Shown in pieces: positions 5,698 through 13,243 of a stretch of 18,110 nucleotides of DNA (the first letter of the stretch is position 1; every line of letters begins with the position of its first letter). The stretch is from DATKMK01 sp035541895 (GTDB taxonomy: Bacteria; Desulfobacterota; Binatia; HRBIN30; JACQVA1), in the NCBI GenBank assembly GCA_035541895.1, contig DATKMK010000117.1, positions 1-18,110 of the forward strand, written 5' to 3'. The translations under genes and the position numbers were made by a program. The notes below the pieces were generated by a model that saw only the letters and a program-made list of their open reading frames with translations, was not told where the DNA came from and searched no databases.

Positions 5698-7167
5698 ATG
5701 CCCCGTACCCGCACCCGTTCTCGTTCTGCATCGCCGCGCCGCGGCGACCCACTCGCTCGCGCCGATCGCGCGCACCTGATTCACGGCTTCGGTTCGCCGG
5801 CCGTCGTCGATCACGAGGGCACGGTGCGATTGGTGAAAGGTCGCGGCGTGTACGTGTGGGACAGCAACGGACGGCGCTACCTCGACGGACTCGCCTCGCT
5901 GTGGAACGTGACCGTCGGTCACGGGCGCGCCGAGATCGCGCGGGCGGTAGCCAAGCAGATGCGGGCGATCGAGTACGTACCGACGCTGCTGGGCTTCTCG
6001 TCGGAGCCGGCGATTCGCTTGGCAGCCCGCTTGGTGCGGATGGCGCCCAAAGGGCTGACCCGCGTGGTGTTCACCTCCGGCGGATCGGAATCGAATGAGA
6101 CCGTCATCCGGCTTGTGCGTCTCTACTGGCGGCTGCGCCAGCGACCCGACAAGATCAAGATCGTCGCCCTCAATCGGGCGTATCACGGATCGTCAACCGG
6201 CGCCGCCAGCCTCACCGGCTTGCCGTACTTTCATCAATACTACGAACCGCTGCTGCCCGGGGTCGTTCGCATGGCGCGGCCGCATTGCTACCGCTGCGAG
6301 TTGCAACTCACCTATCCGGCGTGCCGCCTCGCCTGCGCCGACGAGTTGGAACGCGTGGTCGCCAATGAAGGCGCGGACACCATCGGCGCGTTCATCGCCG
6401 AGCCGGTGCAAGGGGTCGGCGGCGTGATCCCGCCGCCGCCCGGCTATTTCGAACGCATCCGTGAGATTTGCGATCGCCACAACATTCTCATGGTGGTCGA
6501 TGAGGTCATCACCGGCTTCGGCCGCCTCGGTACACCGTTCGGCATCCAACGCTGGAAGGCGACGCCCGACATGCTGGCATTCGCCAAGGGGGTTACCAGC
6601 GGCTACTTGCCGCTCGGCGGAGTGATGGTGCGCGAGGAAATCTACCAGGCCTTGCTGCAAGCGGGGCCGAGCTTCTCGCTCCATCACGGCTTCACCTACT
6701 CCGGTCATCCGACCGTGTGTGCGGCGGCCTTGGCGAATCTCGACATCATCGAACGCGAACAGTTGATCGCCGGTGCGCGGCACAAGTCAGCCCATTTCGC
6801 CAAGCGGCTGCACCCGTTGCGCAGTTCACCGATCGTCGGTGACGTGCGCTGCGCCGGCCTGATGGCAGCGATCGAATTGGTGCGCGACCGAGCGTCGAAG
6901 GAGCCGTTCGCGGACAGCGTGCGCGTCCCGTGGCGGATTCGGTCGGCCGCGTTGCGTCGCGGCGTCATCATCCGCGCGAGCGCCGATACTGTTGTCGTCT
7001 GTCCGCCGCTGATCATCACGCCGGCGCAGATCGATGTACTCGCGACCGTGCTGCGCGAGTCGATCGAAGAAGTCGCGGCGGAATTGAACGCCGGCGGCGT
7101 ACCGGCGCCGGCAGAGCCCGCGGCGCGCGGCGAGCCGGTTGCGCTCACTTTGCCGGGGATTGCGTGA
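5698..7167 (+). CDS. Class III PLP-dependent aminotransferase
   Basis: This 489-residue enzyme should move an amino group between an omega-amino acid or amine and a keto acid; the exact substrate cannot be read from sequence. Fold-type-I markers appear in order: FTSGGSESNETVIRL at 125-139 (PLP phosphate site), NRAYHGSSTGAASLTG at 159-174, EPVQGVGGVIPPPPGY at 235-250, VVDEVITGFGRLG at 266-278 with Asp268 contacting the pyridine nitrogen, and AFAKGVTSGYLPLGG at 294-308 with Lys297 as the Schiff-base lysine. Length fits the omega-transaminase group. Residues 197-213 hold four cysteines spaced Cx2Cx8Cx3C. A basic N-terminal 15 residues precedes the conserved core. The GTGA overlap with the next gene suggests co-translation. 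Confidence 0.92.
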   Translation: MPRTRTRSRSASPRRGDPLARADRAHLIHGFGSPAVVDHEGTVRLVKGRGVYVWDSNGRRYLDGLASLWNVTVGHGRAEIARAVAKQMRAIEYVPTLLGFSSEPAIRLAARLVRMAPKGLTRVVFTSGGSESNETVIRLVRLYWRLRQRPDKIKIVALNRAYHGSSTGAASLTGLPYFHQYYEPLLPGVVRMARPHCYRCELQLTYPACRLACADELERVVANEGADTIGAFIAEPVQGVGGVIPPPPGYFERIREICDRHNILMVVDEVITGFGRLGTPFGIQRWKATPDMLAFAKGVTSGYLPLGGVMVREEIYQALLQAGPSFSLHHGFTYSGHPTVCAAALANLDIIEREQLIAGARHKSAHFAKRLHPLRSSPIVGDVRCAGLMAAIELVRDRASKEPFADSVRVPWRIRSAALRRGVIIRASADTVVVCPPLIITPAQIDVLATVLRESIEEVAAELNAGGVPAPAEPAARGEPVALTLPGIA

Positions 7168-8477
7168 CCGACTCACCGCGCGCCCGAATCGTTCTGCCGC
7201 TCGTTCTCGCAACCGTATTCATCGCCGCCGGCCTGTGGGGCTATCGCGATTGGCGTGCGGAGAAGTTGGGGCCTCCCCTGGGGAAAATCAAAGGACAGGA
7301 TTTCAACAACGTCCTGCACGCTGCGCATAATCTGGAGATCGGCGCCAACCTCTACGGGTACGCGGAGCAGTTTTTGCGCACCCCCAGCTTCAAAGAATTC
7401 ACCAGTTGGGAGGAGACGTTCTACATCTATCCACCGCTGTTCGCGGCGTTGGTGCGCCCGCTGCTCCGCTTGCCGCCGCCGGTCGCGTTGAAACTGTGGG
7501 GATTGGGCAACTACCTCGTGCTGCTGTGCGCGGCGGCGTTCGCGGTGCGCGAATTCGCGCCCCCGGGTCTTCCGCGTGTGCCGGCGTTCGCCTGTCTCGC
7601 CGTCGTCTTCACCTGCTACTACCCCTGCCAACTCGAACTGAAGATCGGTCAGGTCGACATCGTGCTGCTGCTTCTGTTGCTCGTGACCTACCGGCTGTAT
7701 TGCGCGCGCAGTCGCGTCGCCGGACTGCCGCTCGCGTGCGCGCTGTCGATCAAGCCAGTGCTCGCGCCGCTATTGGTATTCTTCGTGTGGAAGCGAGAGT
7801 GGCGGACGGCGGCCACGGCCGCGGGTGCGGCGGCTGTCCTTGTCGCCGGGAGCTTCACACTCGCCGGCTGGCACCAATTGCCATCGTATCTGTCCGCGCA
7901 TCACTTTTGGGCCACTGGTCCGATGTTGGTTTTTCCGGTCAATCAGTCGGTGACAGCCGTGGCGCGGCGCGTATTCACGGTCAATGTGTACAGCGAACCC
8001 GTCGCGGTCTGCCCGTGGCTGGCGTCGCTGCTCCCGCTGATCGTTGCCGCGCTCGCCGGTGCGGGATGGTTGGCCGTGGTGCCGCGCGACGACAATCGCA
8101 ACCACGCAGTGAACGGGATCGAATTCGGGGCGACGCTGACGACGCAGATGCTGATCTCGCCGATCACGGAGGACATTCACTTTGTGTGGGTGTTGGTGCC
8201 GCTCGCCGCGTTGCTCTTGGCGGCCCTCGGCCACACGAAACTCCCGCGTGATTGGATGCGGCTCGCCGTCGTCGTCGGGTTGCTCTTGTACTTCGGACTT
8301 CCGGACACGCAAGCGACTACCTACACCGATTGGACCGCCGCCGCGTTCACCGGCACTCTGGTGCCCCGCGCGCACGTGCTGTACACGGGCATGTTCTTGT
8401 ACGGTCTCGTGATCCTCGATGTGTGGTTGCTGTTGCAGTGCATCCGCTGGCGGCGGTTGAGCCAGCCCGGGGCGTAA
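7164..8477 (+). CDS. GT87-like (DUF2029) polytopic membrane glycosyltransferase
   Basis: This 437-residue integral membrane protein probably transfers a sugar, typically mannose, from a polyprenyl-phosphate donor on the outer face of the inner membrane. It starts at a GTG overlapping the aminotransferase stop codon, with GGGGA nearby upstream. Family-type features are the first helix (about 8-27) followed by an extracytoplasmic GQDFNNVLHAA segment with candidate catalytic Asp46, a FYIYPPLFAALVRPL motif at 86-100, a GQVDIVLLLLLL helix, ALSIKPVLAPLL followed by KREWR, and VNQSVTAVARR in the later part. About ten hydrophobic helices are visible. The frame remains open upstream into the aminotransferase gene, but that extension is shadow sequence. 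Acceptor and donor are unknown. Confidence 0.85.
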   Translation: MTDSPRARIVLPLVLATVFIAAGLWGYRDWRAEKLGPPLGKIKGQDFNNVLHAAHNLEIGANLYGYAEQFLRTPSFKEFTSWEETFYIYPPLFAALVRPLLRLPPPVALKLWGLGNYLVLLCAAAFAVREFAPPGLPRVPAFACLAVVFTCYYPCQLELKIGQVDIVLLLLLLVTYRLYCARSRVAGLPLACALSIKPVLAPLLVFFVWKREWRTAATAAGAAAVLVAGSFTLAGWHQLPSYLSAHHFWATGPMLVFPVNQSVTAVARRVFTVNVYSEPVAVCPWLASLLPLIVAALAGAGWLAVVPRDDNRNHAVNGIEFGATLTTQMLISPITEDIHFVWVLVPLAALLLAALGHTKLPRDWMRLAVVVGLLLYFGLPDTQATTYTDWTAAAFTGTLVPRAHVLYTGMFLYGLVILDVWLLLQCIRWRRLSQPGA

Positions 8478-8479
8478 CG

Positions 8480-11392
8480 CTATCGCTCGACCTGCCACGC
8501 GACGCCCACGTCGGCACGCCCGGGTATGACGAAGCGGACCAGATTGCCATCGACCGTTGACTCGACAGGCGCCCCATCGACGCTGACGTGCAGCCCGCCG
8601 CTGTCGCGCAGGCCGGTGGGAAGCGCGACCTCCATCGCGATCGGACCGTCGGACATGCTCGCGAACGAGCCCCTGATCGACGTCGGTGTGCTGCTGATCG
8701 ACAGTCGCGGCCACTCGACCGCGAACGTCCCCGTCGGCACCCGTGGCGTGATACGCAGACCGTCGCGCGTGCCGGCGACGCCGACCAGATCCGTCAACGC
8801 GCGCAACGGGCTGGCGTGCATGTGGGCGTTGAGGGCGGGATAGTCGGTCAGCGCGGTCACGCTGTGGGCGTCGGCCTCGCCCGGGCGTGCCGAGTCCGGA
8901 CCGTTGAATGAGTCGGGCCCGGTCCAGATGCCGTACCACAAATCCGGATAACGCTCGGCGTGGGCCGCCAATGTATTGCGCGTGAAGCTGCTCCACGCCT
9001 CGTGGGCATCGCGGCGGGCGTAGGCGGCGGTGAGCCACGCATTCGCCACCGGCCAGATGCCGCCGATCAACGGCGAATCGATGCCACCAACCGATGTGCC
9101 CGATCCAATCTGCACGTTGCTGACCGCACCGATCGGCGTTTCGAGCCGTGTGACAACCTCGCCGAGTGCGAGATCGCGCCGCGCATCGTCGACGATGCCG
9201 GCGAGCACCGGGAACACTTGCGGCTCGAGGAAGAAAATCTGCGGCGCCAACGGATTCCCGCTGTCGACGAAACCGCGGTAGAAGTAGTGCCCTTCCCACG
9301 CCCGCTCCACCAACGCGTCGGCTTGCGACTGGGCCAGCGCGCCGAGCGACAACGCCAAGGCGGGGTCGTGTGGTCCGATCACGTCGGCGGTCAACGGGAA
9401 GCCGTACACGATCGCGCCGGCATTGTAAGTCGACGAGGTGCCGCGCGGGGTCGCGCGTTCGGTGGCGAGGTTGGCGATGCCGTCGGCGTAGTCGTTGGTG
9501 CCGAGCGCCACGATACCACGCGCACCGATGCCGATGTTCATGGTGCCGAAGTCGACCGCATGCCGAATGTGATCGAGGACATCGCCGCGCGCCGCCGCCG
9601 CGCGCGGCCAGTAGGCGATCGGTTGCGCGAGAAACGCGCCGTCGCGCGACAGCCCAACGTAGCGACCGATCGCCGCCGGCAGGAAGTAGTAGGCATCGCT
9701 GCGCAAGGTGTAGATGAGCACGTCGCTGAAATTGCCCACGCCGTTGGTGGCGTATGGAAATCGCCACGGCGTGGCATCGGACGGACCGTGCTGCGTCGCC
9801 AGCGCGTAGCTGAGCGTCTCGCGCGCCAGGCGCGGGTCGACCAGATGCAGCGCTTCGGCAAACAGCGCCAAGTCGCCCATCGCCCCGTCGAGGCCGTGGA
9901 TGTACTTGTACGCGCCGCCTTGTCCGAGCACGCGAACGCCGCGATATTCGTCGAACGTCGCGAGCGCCAGCAGATTGTACGACGCCCACGCGATCTCGCG
10001 TTGCGCGACGCCGGCATCCGGCAAACCCGGAAACGCCGCCCACACCAGTCGCGACCGCCACGACGCGTCGGTCTCCGCCTGCAACGAAGTCGCTCGCGAG
10101 CGCAACTCGGTCACCGCGGGTCCGGGATCGCCGCCACCGGGCACATAGCCGAAGGCAAAGTGGCGCGTGATCGCGCCGTTGGCCGGCACATCGATCGGCA
10201 CGCGCACGGCAAGGATGGCGTGTTGTCCGGCTCCGTCGAGGCTCAGCGTGCGCGACGAGGCATCGCCGGAGCCGGCAATCGCGGTCGGCGGTGTTCGCGA
10301 GGTCCCGTCCCACAACTCCGTGTCGCTGAGCCAGACCGCATCGGGAACGACGTCGGGATCGAGCACGGCGAGATAGACCGGATCGGGAAACCAATCGACA
10401 TCGGACACGTCGAGGCGGTTACGCACCTTGGGAGGCAAGCTCTTCGCGACGGTTTGCACGATCCCGATGCGCGCATCGGCGCGCCACTCCACTTGGTGCG
10501 TGAACTTCGCCATCAACGCGCGGCGTCGGCGGTCGATGGCTTCGGTGGTACCCGGAGCCATCAGGTCGCTGGTCAGCAGCTCGATCGAGATCTGATGAAT
10601 GTTGACGTCCCAGAACTCGACCAGCTCGTAATGCTGCGAGTGCGCCGTCGGGTTTTCGACCGTCACCGCCGCAACCAACGCCCGCGCGTCGCTGTCGGGG
10701 GCGAACACCCGCCGGCGCACCGTGATGTCGGCGTCGCGAGTGACGGTTTCGACATAGCCGACGCCGAAGCGGCGGGTTTGCATGTCGAGCGCGCGATTCA
10801 CCGGCAGATCCTCGAAGCGCGTCGACCCGACGCGCGGCGCCCGCGATCCCTGCGCGACCGTGAAATAGTTGAAGCCGCCGCCGAGCTGCGGCGGATAGTC
10901 GGGATTGAGCGGGTCCTGCCAGGCATCGACGTGATTGATCCACTTGTGCCCGCGATCTTGGGTGTAGATCTCGACCCCGCCCGACGCATGCGCCATCGCC
11001 ACCAGCCCGCGCCCGTTGCCGATCGCGTGGATGGGATCACGCAGCGGCGTCGCGCGCGGCGAATACGCATGCGCGGCGGGATCGCAGCGCTGTTCGACGG
11101 CGAAGTCGTACGCGGGGAGGCCGGTGCTATCCACCGCCCACTTTCCGAGATGCCCGGAGCCGCGCAGGCACGCGACCAATCGAGTCGGATCGGACGCATC
11201 GACATCGGCGCACGCCGACGTGTCCGGCCGCGGCGGGACCGCGAAGCCCTCGCAATCGAAGCGCTCGGGCTCTGCCGGCGTTGACGCGATCTCTCCGCCG
11301 CACCCGCCCAGTGCGACGGCGACGAGCAGGCAAAGCACCCGCGTCCGTGTTCGGCCGCGAAGCCGCTCACGTCGTCGCGCAATTCTTCGCAT
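8480..11392 (-). CDS. Large lipoprotein with GH94/glycosyltransferase-36-like (alpha/alpha)6 architecture
   Basis: This is a 970-residue exported lipoprotein. An Arg-rich start is followed by a hydrophobic core ending in LGGC, making Cys31 the lipidated residue. Residues about 100-450 resemble the N-terminal beta-supersandwich of GH94/GH65 enzymes (VTRDADITVRRRVFAP, VTVENPTAHSQHYELVEFWD). Residues about 460-865 look like an (alpha/alpha)6 barrel: HGLDGAMGDLALFAEAL, GNFSDVLIYTLRSDAYYF, GHYFYRGFVDSGNPLA and FLEPQVFPVLAG parallel the W-Y-R-x-x-x-D-x-G and Q-x-x-x-V-L-x-G patterns of GH94. The C-terminal beta unit begins GLRITPRVP. I cannot assign the catalytic acid or the substrate. The start lies 2 nt after the acyl-CoA synthetase stop, and the stop is 2 nt from that of the convergent GT87 gene. 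Confidence 0.75.
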   Translation of the reverse strand: MRRIARRRERLRGRTRTRVLCLLVAVALGGCGGEIASTPAEPERFDCEGFAVPPRPDTSACADVDASDPTRLVACLRGSGHLGKWAVDSTGLPAYDFAVEQRCDPAAHAYSPRATPLRDPIHAIGNGRGLVAMAHASGGVEIYTQDRGHKWINHVDAWQDPLNPDYPPQLGGGFNYFTVAQGSRAPRVGSTRFEDLPVNRALDMQTRRFGVGYVETVTRDADITVRRRVFAPDSDARALVAAVTVENPTAHSQHYELVEFWDVNIHQISIELLTSDLMAPGTTEAIDRRRRALMAKFTHQVEWRADARIGIVQTVAKSLPPKVRNRLDVSDVDWFPDPVYLAVLDPDVVPDAVWLSDTELWDGTSRTPPTAIAGSGDASSRTLSLDGAGQHAILAVRVPIDVPANGAITRHFAFGYVPGGGDPGPAVTELRSRATSLQAETDASWRSRLVWAAFPGLPDAGVAQREIAWASYNLLALATFDEYRGVRVLGQGGAYKYIHGLDGAMGDLALFAEALHLVDPRLARETLSYALATQHGPSDATPWRFPYATNGVGNFSDVLIYTLRSDAYYFLPAAIGRYVGLSRDGAFLAQPIAYWPRAAAARGDVLDHIRHAVDFGTMNIGIGARGIVALGTNDYADGIANLATERATPRGTSSTYNAGAIVYGFPLTADVIGPHDPALALSLGALAQSQADALVERAWEGHYFYRGFVDSGNPLAPQIFFLEPQVFPVLAGIVDDARRDLALGEVVTRLETPIGAVSNVQIGSGTSVGGIDSPLIGGIWPVANAWLTAAYARRDAHEAWSSFTRNTLAAHAERYPDLWYGIWTGPDSFNGPDSARPGEADAHSVTALTDYPALNAHMHASPLRALTDLVGVAGTRDGLRITPRVPTGTFAVEWPRLSISSTPTSIRGSFASMSDGPIAMEVALPTGLRDSGGLHVSVDGAPVESTVDGNLVRFVIPGRADVGVAWQVER

Positions 11393-11394
11393 CG

Positions 11395-13230
11395 TCAGAG
11401 CCGCAATCGTCCGTTGACGATATCGTCGTAGTGAGTGCGGTCGAGCGGCTGGTACACGTGCGCGGCAGTGTCGAGGAAGAAGAGCGGATCGGTGACCACC
11501 TCGGGGTTGAAGCTCTCACGCGCCAACTCGCGGGTCTGATACTTGAAGGTGCCGGTCAGCGTCATTGCCGAGAGCTGGCGCAGAAACAGCGGCCGGGCGT
11601 AGGCGGGCAAGTGTTTGTGGACGTGACGCCCGAGCCGCGCCAAGTCAACGTCATCGGCGCTCACGATCGCCGCCATGCCGGCGCGGCCTTCGGCGCCGGG
11701 CACCTCGACGCCGTAGACGCAGACGTCGCGCACGCCGGGATAGCGCGCCAGCGTCTCCGCCACCTCGCTGGCGGCGACGTTCTCGCCGCGCCAGCGAAAC
11801 GTGTCGCCGACGCGATCGACGAAGTAGTAGTACCCATCGGCATCGTAGCGGAGGAGGTCGCCGGTGCGGAAATAGCTGTCGCCGCCCGCGAACACGTTGC
11901 GGAGGATTTTCTTCTCCGACGCGGCCGGGTCGCTGTAGCCGTCGAACGTGCCGGGGAGCCAGATGCGACCGACTGCTTCGCCGGGCTCGCCGGTGCGGGA
12001 CTCGACGTAGTGGCCGTGGGCATCCCGCACGAGTTCGTCGCGCGCCACGTCGTATTTCAGCAATCGGATGCCGAGTGCACCGCGCAGCGCCGGCGGAATG
12101 CGGCCGATCGAGCCGACCCGGTTGTCGAGGTTCACGAACGCGACGTTGCCCTCGGTTGCGCCGTAGAACTCGATTACCTGCGGGATCTTGAACCGTTGCT
12201 GGAACTGCGGCCAGACGTCGGGACGCAGGCCGTTGCCCATGCACGCGCGGACCGAGTGACGTGTCTCCGCGGGCGTGCGCGGCTGGTTGAGCAGGAAGCG
12301 GCACAGTTCGCCGATATATTGGAACACCGTTGCGCCGAGGTCGACGCAGTCGGACCAGAAGCGGCTGGCCGAGAACTTGGGGACCAGGATCACACTGGCG
12401 CCGCTGACCAGCGCGCCGCCGGCCGCCAGGAGACTGCCCGACGCGTGATAGAGCGGCAGCGCAATGAAGCTGCGGTCGTCGGATGACATTGCCAGCGCGG
12501 CGCTGGCCGCGACTGCGCCGGCCACGGCGCGCAGATGGGTGATGCTGGCGGCTTTCGGGAGCCCGGTCGTTCCGCTGGTGTAAATGAAGCACATCCGATC
12601 GCGATAATTCGGTGCGGCGAGCCGCTCGGGACGACTGCCTTTGGCGCGCGCCAACTTCTCAGCGAGATCACGGCCGCCGCGCGGGGCCTCACCGCGATAC
12701 CAGGCGATGGGTTTTGCGGACAGGTGCTGCCGCGCCGACTGAAAGGCGTCCGCCAGGCCCTCACCCACGATGATGTGACGCGGCCGCACGACGTTGATCG
12801 AATGCGCGAGCGGGCGCTCGACCAAGTTGGTGTTGAGCAGCGCGGTTACCGCTCCGATTTTGGTGAGCCCGAGCCAGGCGGCGAGAAAATCCGGCTCGTT
12901 GCGCATCAGCAAGGCGACGACGCCGGCGGGCTCGACGCCCGCGGCGCGCGCCCAGTGCGCGTAGCGATTGGCACGTGCATCGAGTTCGCCGTAACACACG
13001 ACGGCCGTCGCGGTACGGACTGCGTCGCGATCCGGCTCGGTCGCCGCGCGCTGCTCGACCACGTCGGCGAGCGTGGTGAGCCCGCGCGTGCTGAGCCCGA
13101 GCATCCTTTGAACGACGCGCGCCGCGAACTGCATGTAATGCAGGTTGCTGCGCGCACGATCCGCGTAGCTCAGCTCGCCGTCGAACACGGCGGCTCGCAG
13201 ATCGTCGGCGATCGTTTGCAGCAGGCTCAT
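11395..13230 (-). CDS. Long-chain acyl-CoA synthetase, FATP/very-long-chain type
   Basis: This 611-residue adenylate-forming enzyme activates fatty acids with ATP and CoA. The AMP-binding P-loop YTSGTTGLPK is at 217-226, YGATEGN (A5-type motif) at 356-362, RTGDLL at 455-460, and DRVGDTFRWRGENVA at 472-486, which is the FATP/FadD6-type linker motif. TGTFK at 559-563 supplies Lys563, the expected catalytic lysine of the C-terminal subdomain. Length and motifs fit bacterial very-long-chain acyl-CoA synthetases rather than FadD. No signal peptide is present. The frame is open to 13374, but the extension overlaps the upstream reductase gene and is low-complexity. The ATG at 13230 is 13 nt after the reductase stop, so the two are surely co-transcribed. 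Confidence 0.92.
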   Translation of the reverse strand: MSLLQTIADDLRAAVFDGELSYADRARSNLHYMQFAARVVQRMLGLSTRGLTTLADVVEQRAATEPDRDAVRTATAVVCYGELDARANRYAHWARAAGVEPAGVVALLMRNEPDFLAAWLGLTKIGAVTALLNTNLVERPLAHSINVVRPRHIIVGEGLADAFQSARQHLSAKPIAWYRGEAPRGGRDLAEKLARAKGSRPERLAAPNYRDRMCFIYTSGTTGLPKAASITHLRAVAGAVAASAALAMSSDDRSFIALPLYHASGSLLAAGGALVSGASVILVPKFSASRFWSDCVDLGATVFQYIGELCRFLLNQPRTPAETRHSVRACMGNGLRPDVWPQFQQRFKIPQVIEFYGATEGNVAFVNLDNRVGSIGRIPPALRGALGIRLLKYDVARDELVRDAHGHYVESRTGEPGEAVGRIWLPGTFDGYSDPAASEKKILRNVFAGGDSYFRTGDLLRYDADGYYYFVDRVGDTFRWRGENVAASEVAETLARYPGVRDVCVYGVEVPGAEGRAGMAAIVSADDVDLARLGRHVHKHLPAYARPLFLRQLSAMTLTGTFKYQTRELARESFNPEVVTDPLFFLDTAAHVYQPLDRTHYDDIVNGRLRL

Positions 13231-13243
13231 GGCGTCGTCGCGT

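Noticed and set aside
7770..10394. Open minus-strand frame of 874 codons across the GT87 and lipoprotein genes
   Set aside because: It spans two well-supported genes in other frames and translates to Arg-rich low-complexity sequence. It is a codon-bias shadow.
8960..11284. Open plus-strand frame of 774 codons opposite the lipoprotein gene
   Set aside because: Its product is rich in Arg, Ala, His and Asp with no recognisable domain, as expected for the antisense of a GC-rich gene; the minus strand encodes a coherent lipoprotein.
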